Source of the DNA: Superficieibacter electus
Lineage (GTDB): Bacteria > Pseudomonadota > Gammaproteobacteria > Enterobacterales > Enterobacteriaceae
DNA length: 52,261 nucleotides
Assembly: GCF_002915575.1 (NCBI RefSeq)
Contig: NZ_PQGD01000030.1
Coordinates: 1-52,261, forward strand
Direction of reading: 5' to 3'
How positions within the stretch are numbered: the stretch's first letter is position 1; each line of letters starts with the position of its first letter. The notes under the pieces were generated by a model. The model saw nothing but the letters and a program-made list of their open reading frames with translations. It was not told where the DNA came from and did no database searches. Positions 38,821-48,977 of this stretch are shown here, piece after piece. Both the position numbers and the translations under genes were made by a program.

Positions 38821-39231
38821 TTACATCAGCGTACACTCAAAAGCCAGCGCCCTCTGAAACACGACCTCTTTCCTGTATATTTTGTAGGCCGGGCGCGCGG
38901 CTCTGTAGCCTGGTCCGCCCCACATATCACGCTGTTTGAAATCTGAATACCAGTATTGCCCATCAAAAATTGCCATGTGTCCGCTGTGGTTTCCACCTGC
39001 ATAAGGCTGCAAAATCACCACATCACCAATAACTGGCAGGTCATCAGCTTCAATACCATTAAATCCTGCCGCTTGCAGAAGAGGGCCGTAATCTTTTGCA
39101 TGCAGGGTTCGACCGATATCAACGCCTCCGGCATTAATCGCCTTTCGGGTGTATTCCGCACACCTGCCTGTTGAGTGTGCATTAGCATGTGCTTTTGCAT
39201 AATCTGCGGCAGCGTATTTATTCCAGACCAT
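38821..39231 (-). CDS. CHAP/NlpC-type cysteine amidase
   Basis: 136-residue cytosolic-looking protein without signal peptide. It has the features of a CHAP or NlpC/P60 peptidoglycan amidase: catalytic Cys24 in STGRCAEYTRKAI, a GDVV strand (69-72), and His85 in NHSGHMAIFDG, with Asp97 as possible third residue. Such small signal-less amidases are found as type VI secretion effectors or phage lysis enzymes. No secretion gene, holin or obvious immunity gene lies next to it, apart from the convergent CPBP protease. The function is inferred from motifs only. AGGGA ribosome site. Confidence 0.68.
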   Translation of the reverse strand: MVWNKYAAADYAKAHANAHSTGRCAEYTRKAINAGGVDIGRTLHAKDYGPLLQAAGFNGIEADDLPVIGDVVILQPYAGGNHSGHMAIFDGQYWYSDFKQRDMWGGPGYRAARPAYKIYRKEVVFQRALAFECTLM

Positions 39232-39587
39232 AAAAATCCCTGTTAAATGTCACCTTTGGTATTTATTAAGCGTGCGCACTGAACAGGCCTTTTGACAAAA
39301 GATGCTGAAATATCGCGGGATGAGAAGATGTGAGAAGTGAACCAAAGCAATGACTGATATTTGAGTATAAAAACAGGTGCGATGATAAATCGGTTATGGA
39401 CATCGATATGCAGGGAAGCAAAACACTGACAGTTGACAATCTGCTGTTCAGACAGGCAAAATTCCGTCCCAACATTATCCCGGCGATAATGCGTAAGCGT
39501 TTAACGTTATCCAACGCACCTTAATCCTGTACATTGGGTGAAGGGGGCGTGGTCTTTCCCGCCTTACTTCGCATTATGGAGTAATGC
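39232..39587. other. Intergenic region upstream of yfcJ
   Basis: About 355 bp between the divergent CHAP gene and yfcJ. It should hold both promoters. The plus strand holds a 42-codon frame (39396-39524) listed separately. Confidence 0.45.
39396..39524 (+). CDS. Possible small ORF, 42 residues
   Basis: Plus-strand frame starting MDIDMQGSKTLTVDN and ending RKRLTLSNAP. The frame is open 14 codons further upstream with no start and no ribosome site near the ATG. It could be a remnant of a longer gene or non-coding. I do not recognise it. Confidence 0.2.
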   Translation: MDIDMQGSKTLTVDNLLFRQAKFRPNIIPAIMRKRLTLSNAP

Positions 39588-40775
39588 ATGTCATCTGTAA
39601 CACACACAACACTTCCCGGTTCAGGGAATGCCTCACTGTTTCGCATCGCTTTTGCCGTCTTTCTCACCTACATGACGGTCGGTATCCCGTTACCGGTCAT
39701 TCCGCTGTTTGTGCATCAGGAACTGGGTTTTGGCAATACCATGGTGGGGCTTGCGGTGGGCATTCAATTCCTGGCTACCGTTTTAACCCGTGGTTATGCC
39801 GGACGTCTTGCCGATCAATATGGTGCAAAACGTTCGGTAATGCAGGGGATGCTCGCGTGCGCCATCGCAGGCGGAGCATGGCTGCTGGCGGCGTTGTTGC
39901 CAGTCGCTCCCATAGTGAAATTTGGCCTGCTCCTCATTGGCCGTCTGATCCTTGGCTTTGGTGAAAGCCAGCTGCTGACCGGCACGCTGACCTGGGGCAT
40001 GGGGCTGGTGGGACCTGCACGTTCAGGGAAAGTGATGTCCTGGAACGGGATGGCTATTTTTGGCGCACTGGCTGCTGGCGCACCGCTGGGACTCTTCATT
40101 CACGATCGCTATGGTTTCGCCGTGCTGGCGATAGTTACCATGCTCCTGCCGGTGCTGGCCTGGGCCTGCAACGGCACGGTACGTAAGGTGCCTGCGCATG
40201 GGGGAGAGCGCCCGACATTGTGGAGTGTCATTGGTCTGATCTGGAAACCGGGGTTGGGACTGGCGTTGCAGGGCGTCGGATTTGCCGTAATTAGTACCTT
40301 TATTTCACTCTATTTTGTCAGCAATAACTGGTCGATGGCGGGCTTTACGCTGACCGCCTTTGGTGGCGCATTTGTACTGGTGCGCATTTTGTTTGGCTGG
40401 ATGCCCGACCGCTTTGGCGGCGTCCGGGTGGCAATTTTCTCACTGCTGGTGGAAACCAGTGGGCTGATTATTTTATGGCTGGCTCCTGATGCGTGGGTGG
40501 CGATGGCGGGCGCGGCACTAACGGGCGCTGGCTGTTCTCTTATCTTCCCGGCGCTGGGCGTTGAGGTTGTAAAACGCGTACCGCCACAGGTGCGTGGTAC
40601 CGCGCTTGGCGGTTATGCTGCTTTTCAGGACATAGCAATGGGATTGACCGGGCCGCTGGCAGGCATGCTGGCGACATCCTGCGGGTATTCATCCGTTTTC
40701 CTCGCCGGGGCAGTGTCTGCCCTTGTAGGGATCATCGTCACGATCTTATCTTTCCGGCAACCTTCTGCCGCGTAA
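39588..40775 (+). CDS. yfcJ: MFS transporter YfcJ
   Basis: 395-residue major facilitator superfamily protein (392 in E. coli) with 12 hydrophobic segments. The loop 2-3 motif is [19 protein letters not shown] and the equivalent C-half motif is [13 protein letters not shown]. Placed in the YfcJ/YhhS sugar-efflux-like group; the substrate is not known. TGGAG ribosome site. Confidence 0.92.
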   Translation: MSSVTHTTLPGSGNASLFRIAFAVFLTYMTVGIPLPVIPLFVHQELGFGNTMVGLAVGIQFLATVLTRGYAGRLADQYGAKRSVMQGMLACAIAGGAWLLAALLPVAPIVKFGLLLIGRLILGFGESQLLTGTLTWGMGLVGPARSGKVMSWNGMAIFGALAAGAPLGLFIHDRYGFAVLAIVTMLLPVLAWACNGTVRKVPAHGGERPTLWSVIGLIWKPGLGLALQGVGFAVISTFISLYFVSNNWSMAGFTLTAFGGAFVLVRILFGWMPDRFGGVRVAIFSLLVETSGLIILWLAPDAWVAMAGAALTGAGCSLIFPALGVEVVKRVPPQVRGTALGGYAAFQDIAMGLTGPLAGMLATSCGYSSVFLAGAVSALVGIIVTILSFRQPSAA

Positions 40776-40776
40776 T

Positions 40777-41490
40777 TTATTTAAAAAGCCCGTCAATAAC
40801 CAGCCGTCGGCTTACGTCGGCAGCATAATAGCTGCGCCAGGTTAATAAAGAAACCAGAATGAAAACGAAAAGAGAAGCCAGCAGCGCGGGTAGCCCGAGA
40901 AAATAGCCGTGCATAAAACTTTCACTATTCTGGTAAAGGTTGACCTTAACCCAATCCAGGGTTAAAAACGTTGCGACGCCAACGATCATTGATGATATAG
41001 CAGCGATCGGGGTCGATTTTTTCCAGTACAATCCGCCAATCGCCGCAGGCAAGACTTGTAAAATTCCACTGCTGGCATAGTTAATCATGATGACCAATAG
41101 CGGTAATGTCTTCAGGCTTAAAAAATAGGCTGATACCCCCAATAACAGGATAAAACAACATGTCAATTTGACTTCAGCACCGCCATTATTTGCGGTATTT
41201 TTGATCCCTTCATCGGTGCTTTCTTTTCCTCCAATGCAGGCTTTACCATTAGCGATGTTCTTGATATTCATCACAATATCATTTGATAATATACCTGACA
41301 GAGAGATGAGTGTTGAATCCAGCGTACCTAATGACGCGGCCAGAATAAAGGTGGTGACAATCCCCAACATTACGCCGCACCCGCTATACGAGATCATCTC
41401 CAGCAACGCAGCTTCTGGATTTTTAATCTGCCCGCTACCCAAACCTAATGCAGCCATGGCAATAATGCCATAGAGCATTAACCACGGTCC
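40777..41490 (-). pseudogene. Sodium:solute symporter, C-terminal fragment
   Basis: About 235 residues of an SSS-family (sodium:solute symporter) transporter, which normally has around 480-530. Only the C-terminal half is left: AASLGTLDSTLISLSGILSND is the typical TM8-9 stretch, then several hydrophobic segments to the end. The symporter-like frame (GPWLMLYGIIAMAA) runs to about 41490 and then hits unrelated sequence with a stop at 41503-41505 on this strand. It lacks its start and ribosome site, so it is almost certainly a dead remnant. It lies head to head with another 5'-truncated gene. Confidence 0.78.
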
Positions 41491-41855
41491 TGAACAGGGA
41501 TTTCATTCAGAAAGCCATTGCGCTGCCGGGTGCGCAGGATTTGACGGTTAAATTTAATGACTACATTGGTAGTTTTTTATTGCATGGGAAGCCCGTTAGC
41601 AAAACAGGCGTAGAATGGTTACCGTGGTCGCCTGACAACGTCAAAAAAGGCCAGTCACTGCTGATGATGGATGCTAACCGGCAGCGGGCGATCCTCTATA
41701 TGAGCAATAAAGACTATAACCAGGACGATGTCATTTCGGCGATAAAAGAAGATGGCACTCTCCCGGCCAGCGATAAGAAAACGGTGATTAGCCAGATGCT
41801 TAATGGTCGCTGGTTTAGTGACCAGCTGGATGCGACATTTAATCAGCAACCATAA
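41490..41855 (+). pseudogene. Carboxylesterase-like gene, C-terminal fragment
   Basis: About 121 residues from LNRDFIQKAIALPG to FNQQP. It resembles the C-terminal end of a type-B carboxylesterase (FNDYIGSFLLHGKP followed by WLPWSPDN... and a closing helix), with the catalytic N-terminal part missing. No start with a ribosome site. The first unrelated codons belong to the truncated symporter on the other strand, so one deletion probably removed the 5' halves of both genes. The esterase assignment is tentative. Confidence 0.55.
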
Positions 41856-41898
41856 TGACGGAGAGGCAGATCCTGTGGGCCGCGGGATCTGCCTCCTC

Positions 41899-42597
41899 TC
41901 AACGCGGGAAAAAGTATTTCACCTGGAACTCAAAGCTGTTTGAGTAGAGGATTGAATAATCAACGGGCTGCTGATTAATATCAATCGCCTGCGTCTGGAT
42001 CTGTAAGATAGGATCTTTGGTACTGATCCGCAGTATTTCTGCCAGTTCAGGGGTAGGAAGGGTTGGCGAAAACGTCTCGAACGTTCCGGTGATGGTAACG
42101 CCACATTCTTTTTCAATAAAAGAAAATTTCGAGCTTTTCATATGTGCAATAGTCAGGGCAGGGAAGCGGTTTACGGACATCCAGGTTTCTTCGACCTGCA
42201 TAACGATATTATCAATCAGACGCAGGCGTTTGATATAATAAACCGGTTCCGCCACCGCAATATTCAGTCCACCGGCGACCAGCACTGAGGCGGGCTGCAT
42301 TTCAAATTTTAATATCTGGCTGCTGGCGATTTTCCCCGCTTTATGCGCTATTTCGCTAAAACTATTCATATGATCCATATGGGCAATGAAATTCTTTTCT
42401 TTTATATATGTTCCAGAGCCATGTACCCGCTCAATAATTCCCTCCTGTGCTAACAGTTTGAGCGCCTTGCGTAAAGTATTGCGGGAAACGTTAAGATCGG
42501 TTGCCAGTGTTTTTTCGCAAGGTAAAGCATCGCCGGTGTTATAAGTGTGATGATTTATTTTATTTTTCAGAATATTTGCAACATTTTTGTAAATCAC
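41899..42597 (-). CDS. GntR/HutC-family transcriptional regulator
   Basis: 232-residue regulator with an N-terminal GntR winged helix (ATDLNVSRNTLRKALKLLAQEG and the wing GIIERVHGSGTYI, residues about 30-68) and a C-terminal UTRA ligand-binding domain (70-232). UTRA regulators commonly sense phosphosugars. GTG start preceded by GAGG at 7 nt. It is divergent from the PTS EIIC gene, which is its probable target. Confidence 0.88.
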   Translation of the reverse strand: MIYKNVANILKNKINHHTYNTGDALPCEKTLATDLNVSRNTLRKALKLLAQEGIIERVHGSGTYIKEKNFIAHMDHMNSFSEIAHKAGKIASSQILKFEMQPASVLVAGGLNIAVAEPVYYIKRLRLIDNIVMQVEETWMSVNRFPALTIAHMKSSKFSFIEKECGVTITGTFETFSPTLPTPELAEILRISTKDPILQIQTQAIDINQQPVDYSILYSNSFEFQVKYFFPR

Positions 42598-42642
42598 TTA
42601 TGGACCTCAGTAATTTTTTTAAAACAGCAGGTTAGATCTGAA

Positions 42643-42727
42643 AGTTCAACAAGATAACAAAAGTGGTTCCTTTTTATGGCTTAAGTTGAACCTTTATATT
42701 GCTACTTTAATGTGATCGGGGTAGCAA
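42643..42727. promoter_or_regulatory. Control region between gntR and PTS EIIC
   Basis: Two inverted repeats: AGTTCAAC (42643-42650) with GTTGAAC (42685-42691), and TTGCTAC (42699-42705) with GTAGCAA (42721-42727). Either could be an operator for the GntR protein. Promoter hexamers were not assigned. Confidence 0.4.
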
Positions 42728-42796
42728 AAGAAAACATTTAGCATAAATAAAGTAAAGTTTTCTGGAAGCAGTAAGATGACATAAAAAGGAGTCGCT

Positions 42797-44119
42797 ATGT
42801 CGTTAATGAACTCATTTGAACGAGGGATGGAGAAAGTACTTGTCCCGGTGGCGATAAAACTCAATTCGCAGCGTCATGTCTCGGCGATACGGGATGCGTT
42901 TATTCTATCGTTCCCGATTGTGATGGCCAGCTCCATCATTGTATTAATTAACTTTGCAATATTATCTCCGGATGGTTTTGTCGCCACATTGCTGCACCTC
43001 AATGCCATATTTCCTCATCTTGAAGAAGCCCAGGCTATTTTCTCACCAGTGATGAATGGTTCGGTGAATATTATGTCGATCCTGATCGCTTTTCTGGTCG
43101 GTCGTAATATGGCAAAAAGCTTTCACGAAGATGATCTGCTCTGCGGTCTGACCGCCATTGGGGCTTTTTTCGTCGTCTATACGCCTTATCAGGACATCGG
43201 TGGCCAGGCATATATGACCACCAAATACCTTGGTCCGCAGGGACTGTTCGTCGCGGTGATTGTGGCGCTGCTGTCCAGCGAGTTATTTTGCCGGTTAGCG
43301 AAGAACCCGAAAATTACCATCACCATGCCGGATGCCGTGCCACCTGCGGTCGCACGTTCTTTTAAAGTGCTGATCCCTATCATTGTGGTGATGATGCTTT
43401 TTTCCATTCTCAATTATCTTTTGCTGATGCTTTCGCCGGAGGGGCTGAATGATTTGATCTACAAACTCATTCAGGCTCCGCTGAAAAATATGGGCACCAA
43501 CATTTTCGCCGTGCTGATTCTGGGCGTGGTCTCGAACCTGTTGTGGTTCCTTGGTATTCACGGACCGAATACTATTGCGGCGATCCGTGAATCCATTTTT
43601 TCTGAAGCAAACCTGGAAAACCTGTCGTGGGCAGCACAGCATGGCGATACGTGGGGCGCGCCTTATCCGATTACCTGGGGTGGCATCAATGATGCGTTCG
43701 CCAATTACGGCGGCTCCGGAATGACCCTCGGCTTGCTCATCGCTATTTTTATTGCGTCACGTCGTTCTGATTATCGCGATCTGGCTAAGATGTCATTTGT
43801 ACCAGGGTTATTTAATATCAACGAACCGGTGATGTTCGGACTGCCGATAGTGCTGAACCCGATCTTTATTATCCCGTTTATCCTGGTGCCAATGGTCAGC
43901 TCGTTAATAGGCTATGTTTTCATTAGCACCGGCATTATTCCGCCAATTGCCTACGCCGTCCCCTGGACCACGCCAGGACCGTTGATTGCCTTTTTTGGCA
44001 CTGGAGGGAACTGGATGGCGTTACTGGTAGGACTATTGTGTCTGGTCTCAGCAACGCTTATTTATCTGCCGTTTGTGATTGCCGCGAACAAGGTGAATGC
44101 GACGCAACAATCCGCGTAA
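42797..44119 (+). CDS. PTS lactose/cellobiose-family EIIC
   Basis: 440-residue membrane permease subunit of a Lac-family (cellobiose/diacetylchitobiose type) phosphotransferase system. About ten hydrophobic segments and the family motif GLFNINEPVMFGLPIVLNP near residue 335, which lines the sugar site. AGGAG ribosome site. No EIIA, EIIB or glycosidase lies beside it, so it is an orphan EIIC that would need partner subunits from elsewhere. The divergent GntR gene is its likely regulator. Absent between yfcJ and flk in E. coli K-12. Confidence 0.9.
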   Translation: MSLMNSFERGMEKVLVPVAIKLNSQRHVSAIRDAFILSFPIVMASSIIVLINFAILSPDGFVATLLHLNAIFPHLEEAQAIFSPVMNGSVNIMSILIAFLVGRNMAKSFHEDDLLCGLTAIGAFFVVYTPYQDIGGQAYMTTKYLGPQGLFVAVIVALLSSELFCRLAKNPKITITMPDAVPPAVARSFKVLIPIIVVMMLFSILNYLLLMLSPEGLNDLIYKLIQAPLKNMGTNIFAVLILGVVSNLLWFLGIHGPNTIAAIRESIFSEANLENLSWAAQHGDTWGAPYPITWGGINDAFANYGGSGMTLGLLIAIFIASRRSDYRDLAKMSFVPGLFNINEPVMFGLPIVLNPIFIIPFILVPMVSSLIGYVFISTGIIPPIAYAVPWTTPGPLIAFFGTGGNWMALLVGLLCLVSATLIYLPFVIAANKVNATQQSA

Positions 44120-44126
44120 CGATAAT

Positions 44127-44150
44127 GCCCCTGAGCGCTGGCTCAGGGGC
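44127..44150. terminator. Bidirectional hairpin between EIIC and flk
   Basis: GCCCCTGAGC-GCTG-GCTCAGGGGC, a perfect 10-bp stem between convergent genes. Confidence 0.75.
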
Positions 44151-44156
44151 AACGGT

Positions 44157-45161
44157 TTAAAGCACCAGATACAGCACCATAAAGGCAATTATCAGCGCAA
44201 TGAGCATCACGCCAGGACGCGCCGACATCATTTTAATGTTGTCATACAACGCGGCAAAAGGACGGTGGATCGGCTGAGCATCGCGAATGTCCTGGGCATT
44301 CTGCGGACGCTCTGCCCGGCCTAAAAATACCTGATTCAGTAAATCCTGCACCTGCGCCGTGGTCAGTATCGCGTGTGGATTAACCTGCCAGTTCTGGCGC
44401 GCGTAATCCACAAGCCAATCCCACTCCTGCGGCTCCAGCGGCTGCTTCAGTGCTGACTGTAACGTATGGAGGGTCGGGGCGGGTTGGCTACTCAGCGTCT
44501 GACGCGCCTGTAACCAGGTCACCAGATGCGTAAACTGTTTTGCCGGAATTAGCTCCCCGCTTTTCACGCCCGAAAGCTCCAGCATTGATTGCCAGATCAG
44601 CTTGCCGGATTCACCGGTCGCGGCGGCAAGTTTTGTCACCAGTTGGTTAAGCGTATTGTGCTCAGCCGGAAGCAGCGGACGATCGGTCGCCGGACGTTGC
44701 TGTGGCTGCGGAATTGACAGCTCATTATTTTGCAGCAGCGTCAGCACGCCCTTAAGCTGTTCAGGCGTCAGTTGACTGAGCGCTGTCTGACCATACTGCT
44801 GGCGGATAAAATCACTCACCGCCTGACGGTTATTACCGAGATTCAAGAGCTCGGTAAGCTGCGCCAGCGTCTGACGGTTGCTGTAACTCTGCTGGGCTGC
44901 ATCCAGACGCTGAGTCAGGTTTTGCTCTGCGGCAGGAAAATGACGTGATAGCAACGGCATCTCATTTTTTACGCCGAGATCGTGCTTTACCCCGGCCCAG
45001 ACTTCAGCGCTTTGTTGGCGAGTCAGCGCCACCAGTCGCGTAATAAGACGCTCCAGAACGGTACGCTGCTGGCTGGAAAGCGGCTGTTCACCGACCGCTG
45101 AAGATGTGGCAGGGCCATCACCCGGAGGGCGAGCGGGCATACCTGAGATGGGTTGCGTCAT
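44157..45161 (-). CDS. flk: Flk, flagellar hook-length/export checkpoint protein
   Basis: 334-residue protein (331 in E. coli) that prevents premature secretion of late flagellar substrates (FlgM, FlgD). A soluble, Gln-rich and proline-containing cytoplasmic body is followed by one C-terminal membrane anchor ([19 protein letters not shown]), the tail-anchored layout of Flk. Divergent from pdxB, as in E. coli. No flagellar genes lie nearby. Confidence 0.93.
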   Translation of the reverse strand: MTQPISGMPARPPGDGPATSSAVGEQPLSSQQRTVLERLITRLVALTRQQSAEVWAGVKHDLGVKNEMPLLSRHFPAAEQNLTQRLDAAQQSYSNRQTLAQLTELLNLGNNRQAVSDFIRQQYGQTALSQLTPEQLKGVLTLLQNNELSIPQPQQRPATDRPLLPAEHNTLNQLVTKLAAATGESGKLIWQSMLELSGVKSGELIPAKQFTHLVTWLQARQTLSSQPAPTLHTLQSALKQPLEPQEWDWLVDYARQNWQVNPHAILTTAQVQDLLNQVFLGRAERPQNAQDIRDAQPIHRPFAALYDNIKMMSARPGVMLIALIIAFMVLYLVL

Positions 45162-45268
45162 TCGAAATCCTTAGTGTCATCATACTGAACCAGGTTTGCG
45201 AGTATGCCTGGCGGCGGGATTATGGCACACTTGCCCGACGATCTCTCCTTTCAGACAGGTACTTTATC

Positions 45269-46405
45269 GTGAAAATCCTCGTTGATGAAAATATGCCCTA
45301 CGCGCGTGAACTCTTCAGCCGTCTGGGTGAGGTAACCGCGGTTCCGGGGCGGCCGATCCCACTGGCCGCCCTGGCGGATGCACAAGCGCTAATGGTACGT
45401 TCGGTCACTAAAGTGAATGAAGCGCTGCTGGCGGGGCAGGGGATTACCTTTGTCGGTACGGCAACGGCGGGGACCGATCATGTTGACGAGGCGTGGCTGG
45501 CGCAGGCGGGCATTGGTTTTTCTGCTGCACCGGGTTGTAATGCCATCGCCGTCGTGGAATACGTATTTTCCGCTCTGTTAATGCTGGCGGAACGCGATGG
45601 CTTTACTCTGACCGACCGCACAGTGGGGATCGTTGGCGTGGGTAACGTTGGTCGTCGTCTGGCAGAACGGCTTGAGGCGTTGGGCGTGCGCACGCTGCTC
45701 TGCGATCCGCCGCGCGCCGATCGTGGCGAGGAAGGTGATTTTCGTCCACTGGACGATCTGGTGCGCGAAGCCGACGTGTTAACGTTCCATACGCCGCTCT
45801 ATAAAGACGGGCCATATAACACGCTGCATCTTGCCGATGAAGCACTGATCCGTCGCCTGAAGCCGGGGACCATCCTGATCAATGCCTGCCGGGGGCCAGT
45901 GGTGGATAACGCCGCGCTGCTGACTTGTTTACGCGAAGGTCAGGCTCTGAGTACCGTGCTGGATGTCTGGGAACCTGAGCCTGAGCTCCTGACCGACCTG
46001 CTGGAACGGGTGGATATCGGTACGCCGCATATCGCCGGCTATACGCTGGAGGGCAAAGCGCGCGGTACCACTCAGGTATTTGAGGCATTTAGTGAGTTTA
46101 TTGGTCAACGTCAGCAGGTGGCGCTGGCTACGCTGCTGCCTGCGCCAGAGTTTGGCCGTATCACTTTGCAGGGACCGGTCGATCAAGCCACGCTAAAAAG
46201 GCTGGTGCATTTGGTGTATGATGTGCGCCGCGACGATGCGCCGCTGCGAAAAGTCGCAGGCGTACCGGGTGAGTTCGACAAACTGCGTAAACATTATCTT
46301 GAGCGCCGCGAGTGGTCTTCATTATATGTGCAATGTGACGACGCCGGAGCGGCAACCTTGCTGCATAAGCTCGGCTTCAACGCCGTTCATCACCCCATTC
46401 GTTAA
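45269..46405 (+). CDS. pdxB: Erythronate-4-phosphate dehydrogenase PdxB
   Basis: 378-residue NAD-dependent dehydrogenase, second step of pyridoxal phosphate synthesis from erythrose 4-phosphate. Start is the GTG at 45269 ([15 protein letters not shown]), the E. coli equivalent; the longer frame overlapping flk is not supported. Rossmann motif [12 protein letters not shown], catalytic Arg in NACRGPVVD, Glu in DVWEPEPEL, and His in [16 protein letters not shown]. The C-terminal dimerisation domain follows. Confidence 0.96.
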   Translation: MKILVDENMPYARELFSRLGEVTAVPGRPIPLAALADAQALMVRSVTKVNEALLAGQGITFVGTATAGTDHVDEAWLAQAGIGFSAAPGCNAIAVVEYVFSALLMLAERDGFTLTDRTVGIVGVGNVGRRLAERLEALGVRTLLCDPPRADRGEEGDFRPLDDLVREADVLTFHTPLYKDGPYNTLHLADEALIRRLKPGTILINACRGPVVDNAALLTCLREGQALSTVLDVWEPEPELLTDLLERVDIGTPHIAGYTLEGKARGTTQVFEAFSEFIGQRQQVALATLLPAPEFGRITLQGPVDQATLKRLVHLVYDVRRDDAPLRKVAGVPGEFDKLRKHYLERREWSSLYVQCDDAGAATLLHKLGFNAVHHPIR

Positions 46406-46417
46406 TCCTGTTTTTGT

Positions 46418-46437
46418 ACCCCGCCCGATGGCGGGGT
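46418..46437. other. Hairpin between pdxB and usg
   Basis: ACCCCGCC-CGAT-GGCGGGGT in the 59-bp gap between pdxB and usg. No T-run, so it may be a processing or stabilising element in a shared transcript rather than a terminator. Confidence 0.5.
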
Positions 46438-46464
46438 GCGTCGCTATTTCTGGAGTAAATCATT

Positions 46465-47475
46465 ATGTCTGAAGGCTGGAATATTGCCGTGCTGGGCGCG
46501 ACGGGCACCGTAGGCGAAGCTTTGCTTGAAACGCTGGCCGAGCGTGAGTTTCCGGTTGGCGAACTGTACGCTCTGGCGCGCAGTGAAAATGCAGGCGATT
46601 CACTGCGCTACGCAGGAAAGACCGTACGGGTGGAAGATGCCGCTGATTTTGACTGGACGCAGGTCCTGCTGGCCTTTTTTGTCGCTGGCGCAGAGGCAGC
46701 AGCGACTTATGCCGAAGAAGCTGCCAATGCCGGTTGCCTGGTCATTGATACCAGCGGTCTGTTTGCGCTTGAACCAGATGTACCGCTGGTAATACCGGAG
46801 GTAAATCCCTTCGTGCTGGCCGATTATCGTAATCGCAACATTATTGCAGTTGCCGATAGTCTGACCAGCCAGTTGCTCACTGCGCTTAAACCGCTGATTG
46901 ACGATGGTGGGCTGGCACGTATCGCGGTAACCAGCCTGCTTTCCGCTTCTGCGCAGGGCAAAAAAGCGGTGGATGCGCTGGCGGGGCAGAGTGCGAAACT
47001 GCTCAACGGTATTCCGATTGATGAAGACGATTTCTTTGGCCGTCAGTTAGCCTTCAACCTGCTGCCGTTTTTGCCGGATCGTGAAGGCACCGTGCGCGAG
47101 GAACGGATCATTGTCGATCAGGTGCGGAAAATTTTGCAGGATGACGGCTTAATGATTTCTGCCAGTTGCGTACGCTCTTCGGTCTTTTACGGGCATGCGC
47201 AAATGGTCAGTTTTGAAGCGCTGCGTCCGCTGGCCGCTGAAGAAGCGCGCGAAGCTTTTGCCCGTGGCGAAGATATCGTACTGTCTGAAGAGAGTGATTT
47301 CCCGACCCAGGTGGGCGACGCCTCCGGCAGCGCGCATCTTTCTGTCGGCTGCGTACGCAATGATTACGGTATGCCGGAGCAGGTTCAGTTCTGGTCAGTT
47401 GCCGACAACGTGCGCTTTGGCGGCGCGCTGATGGCAGTGAAAATCGCCGAGAAACTGGTGCAGGAGTACCTGTAA
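46465..47475 (+). CDS. usg: Usg, aspartate-semialdehyde dehydrogenase-like protein
   Basis: 336-residue homologue of aspartate-semialdehyde dehydrogenase with the NADP-binding [22 protein letters not shown]. The place of the catalytic Cys (normally in an NCS/T motif) reads [10 protein letters not shown], without Cys, so the usual dehydrogenase chemistry is unlikely. The function of Usg is unknown. GGAG ribosome site. Ends 2 bp before truA, matching the known E. coli pdxB-usg-truA-dedA operon. Confidence 0.92.
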   Translation: MSEGWNIAVLGATGTVGEALLETLAEREFPVGELYALARSENAGDSLRYAGKTVRVEDAADFDWTQVLLAFFVAGAEAAATYAEEAANAGCLVIDTSGLFALEPDVPLVIPEVNPFVLADYRNRNIIAVADSLTSQLLTALKPLIDDGGLARIAVTSLLSASAQGKKAVDALAGQSAKLLNGIPIDEDDFFGRQLAFNLLPFLPDREGTVREERIIVDQVRKILQDDGLMISASCVRSSVFYGHAQMVSFEALRPLAAEEAREAFARGEDIVLSEESDFPTQVGDASGSAHLSVGCVRNDYGMPEQVQFWSVADNVRFGGALMAVKIAEKLVQEYL

Positions 47476-47477
47476 TT

Positions 47478-48290
47478 ATGACCGAAGTAGTACAGCAGCC
47501 GGTCATGAAAATTGCGCTTGGTATTGAGTACGACGGCAGCAAATATTACGGCTGGCAGCGGCAAAATGAAGTGCGCAGCGTCCAGGAAAAACTGGAGAAA
47601 GCGCTCTCGCAGGTGGCTAACGAGCCGATTAACGTGTTCTGTGCCGGGCGTACCGACGCGGGCGTTCACGGCACGGGACAGGTGGTGCACTTTGAAACTC
47701 ATGCGGTGCGCAAAGACGCGGCCTGGACGCTGGGTGTAAATGCGAATTTACCTGGTGACATTGCGGTGCGCTGGGTGAAACATGTAGCGGATGATTTTCA
47801 CGCCCGTTTTAGCGCCACGGCTCGCCGCTACCGCTATGTGATCTACAATCATCGTTTACGTCCGGCAGTGCTTAGCCAGGGCGTGTCCCATTATCATCAG
47901 CCGCTGGACGCTGCGCGCATGCATCGTGCCGCCCAGGCGCTGCTGGGGGAGAATGATTTTACGTCGTTTCGCGCCGTGCAGTGTCAATCGCGCACGCCGT
48001 GGCGTAACGTCATGCACATTAACGTCGAGCGTTACGGCGCTTACGTGGTGGTCGATATCAAAGCAAATGCCTTTGTTCATCATATGGTAAGGAACATTGT
48101 CGGCAGTCTGATGGAAGTAGGCGCGAACAACCAGCCAGAGAGCTGGATAGCAGAACTGCTTGCTGCGAAGGACAGGAACCTGGCAGCGGCAACGGCGAAA
48201 GCGGAAGGATTGTATCTGGTGGCGGTAGATTACCCGGACCATTTCGACCTGCCGGTCACGCCGATGGGCCCGCTGTTTCTGGCGGACTAA
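47478..48290 (+). CDS. truA: tRNA pseudouridine(38-40) synthase TruA
   Basis: 270-residue pseudouridine synthase acting on the anticodon stem of many tRNAs. Catalytic Asp60 in [19 protein letters not shown]; further family blocks are [10 protein letters not shown] and [17 protein letters not shown]. Full E. coli length. Cotranscribed with usg. Confidence 0.97.
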   Translation: MTEVVQQPVMKIALGIEYDGSKYYGWQRQNEVRSVQEKLEKALSQVANEPINVFCAGRTDAGVHGTGQVVHFETHAVRKDAAWTLGVNANLPGDIAVRWVKHVADDFHARFSATARRYRYVIYNHRLRPAVLSQGVSHYHQPLDAARMHRAAQALLGENDFTSFRAVQCQSRTPWRNVMHINVERYGAYVVVDIKANAFVHHMVRNIVGSLMEVGANNQPESWIAELLAAKDRNLAAATAKAEGLYLVAVDYPDHFDLPVTPMGPLFLAD

Positions 48291-48317
48291 TAAGACGGTA
48301 TAAAGGCATATAACCTC

Positions 48318-48977
48318 ATGGATCTGATTTACTTCCTGATTGATTTCATCCTGCATATTGATGTGCACCTGGCGGAACTGGTCGCTGAATATGGCGTCTG
48401 GGTTTACGCGATCCTGTTTTTGATCCTGTTTTGTGAAACCGGCCTGGTCGTCACCCCGTTTCTGCCGGGTGATTCGCTGCTGTTCGTCGCCGGGGCGCTT
48501 TCCGCGCTGCCCACCAACGATCTGAACGTTCACCTGATGGTGATGTTAATGATCGTGGCGGCAGTGCTGGGTGATGCGGTGAACTACACGATTGGTCGGT
48601 TATTTGGCGATAAGCTCTTCAGTAACCCGAACTCGAAAATTTTCCGCCGCAGCTACCTCGACAAAACTCATGCCTTCTATGATAAACACGGCGGCAAAAC
48701 GATCATCCTTGCGCGCTTTGTGCCTATCGTCAGAACCTTCGCGCCTTTTGTCGCGGGAATGGGCCATATGTCGTATCGTCATTTTGCGGCATATAACGTG
48801 GCTGGCGCGCTGCTGTGGGTGCTGCTTTTCACCTACGCGGGCTACCTGTTCGGCGATCTTCCTGTGGTGCAGGAAAACCTTAAACTATTGATTGTGGCGA
48901 TCATTGTGCTGTCTGTATTACCCGGCGTGATTGAAATTATTCGTCATAAGCGAGCGGCATCAAAACAGATAAAATGA
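48318..48977 (+). CDS. dedA: DedA-family membrane protein DedA
   Basis: 219-residue inner-membrane protein of the DedA/SNARE-associated family, implicated in membrane homeostasis and lipid scrambling. Family features: [17 protein letters not shown] near residue 40, [17 protein letters not shown] with conserved Arg near residue 135, and a C-terminal positively charged tail. Follows truA by 27 bp. Confidence 0.95.
   Translation: MDLIYFLIDFILHIDVHLAELVAEYGVWVYAILFLILFCETGLVVTPFLPGDSLLFVAGALSALPTNDLNVHLMVMLMIVAAVLGDAVNYTIGRLFGDKLFSNPNSKIFRRSYLDKTHAFYDKHGGKTIILARFVPIVRTFAPFVAGMGHMSYRHFAAYNVAGALLWVLLFTYAGYLFGDLPVVQENLKLLIVAIIVLSVLPGVIEIIRHKRAASKQIK

Noticed and set aside
40777-41478. Complete 233-residue transporter
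   Set aside because: The SSS family is about twice this length, and the homology runs past the first ATG into foreign sequence with no ribosome site; called a fragment.
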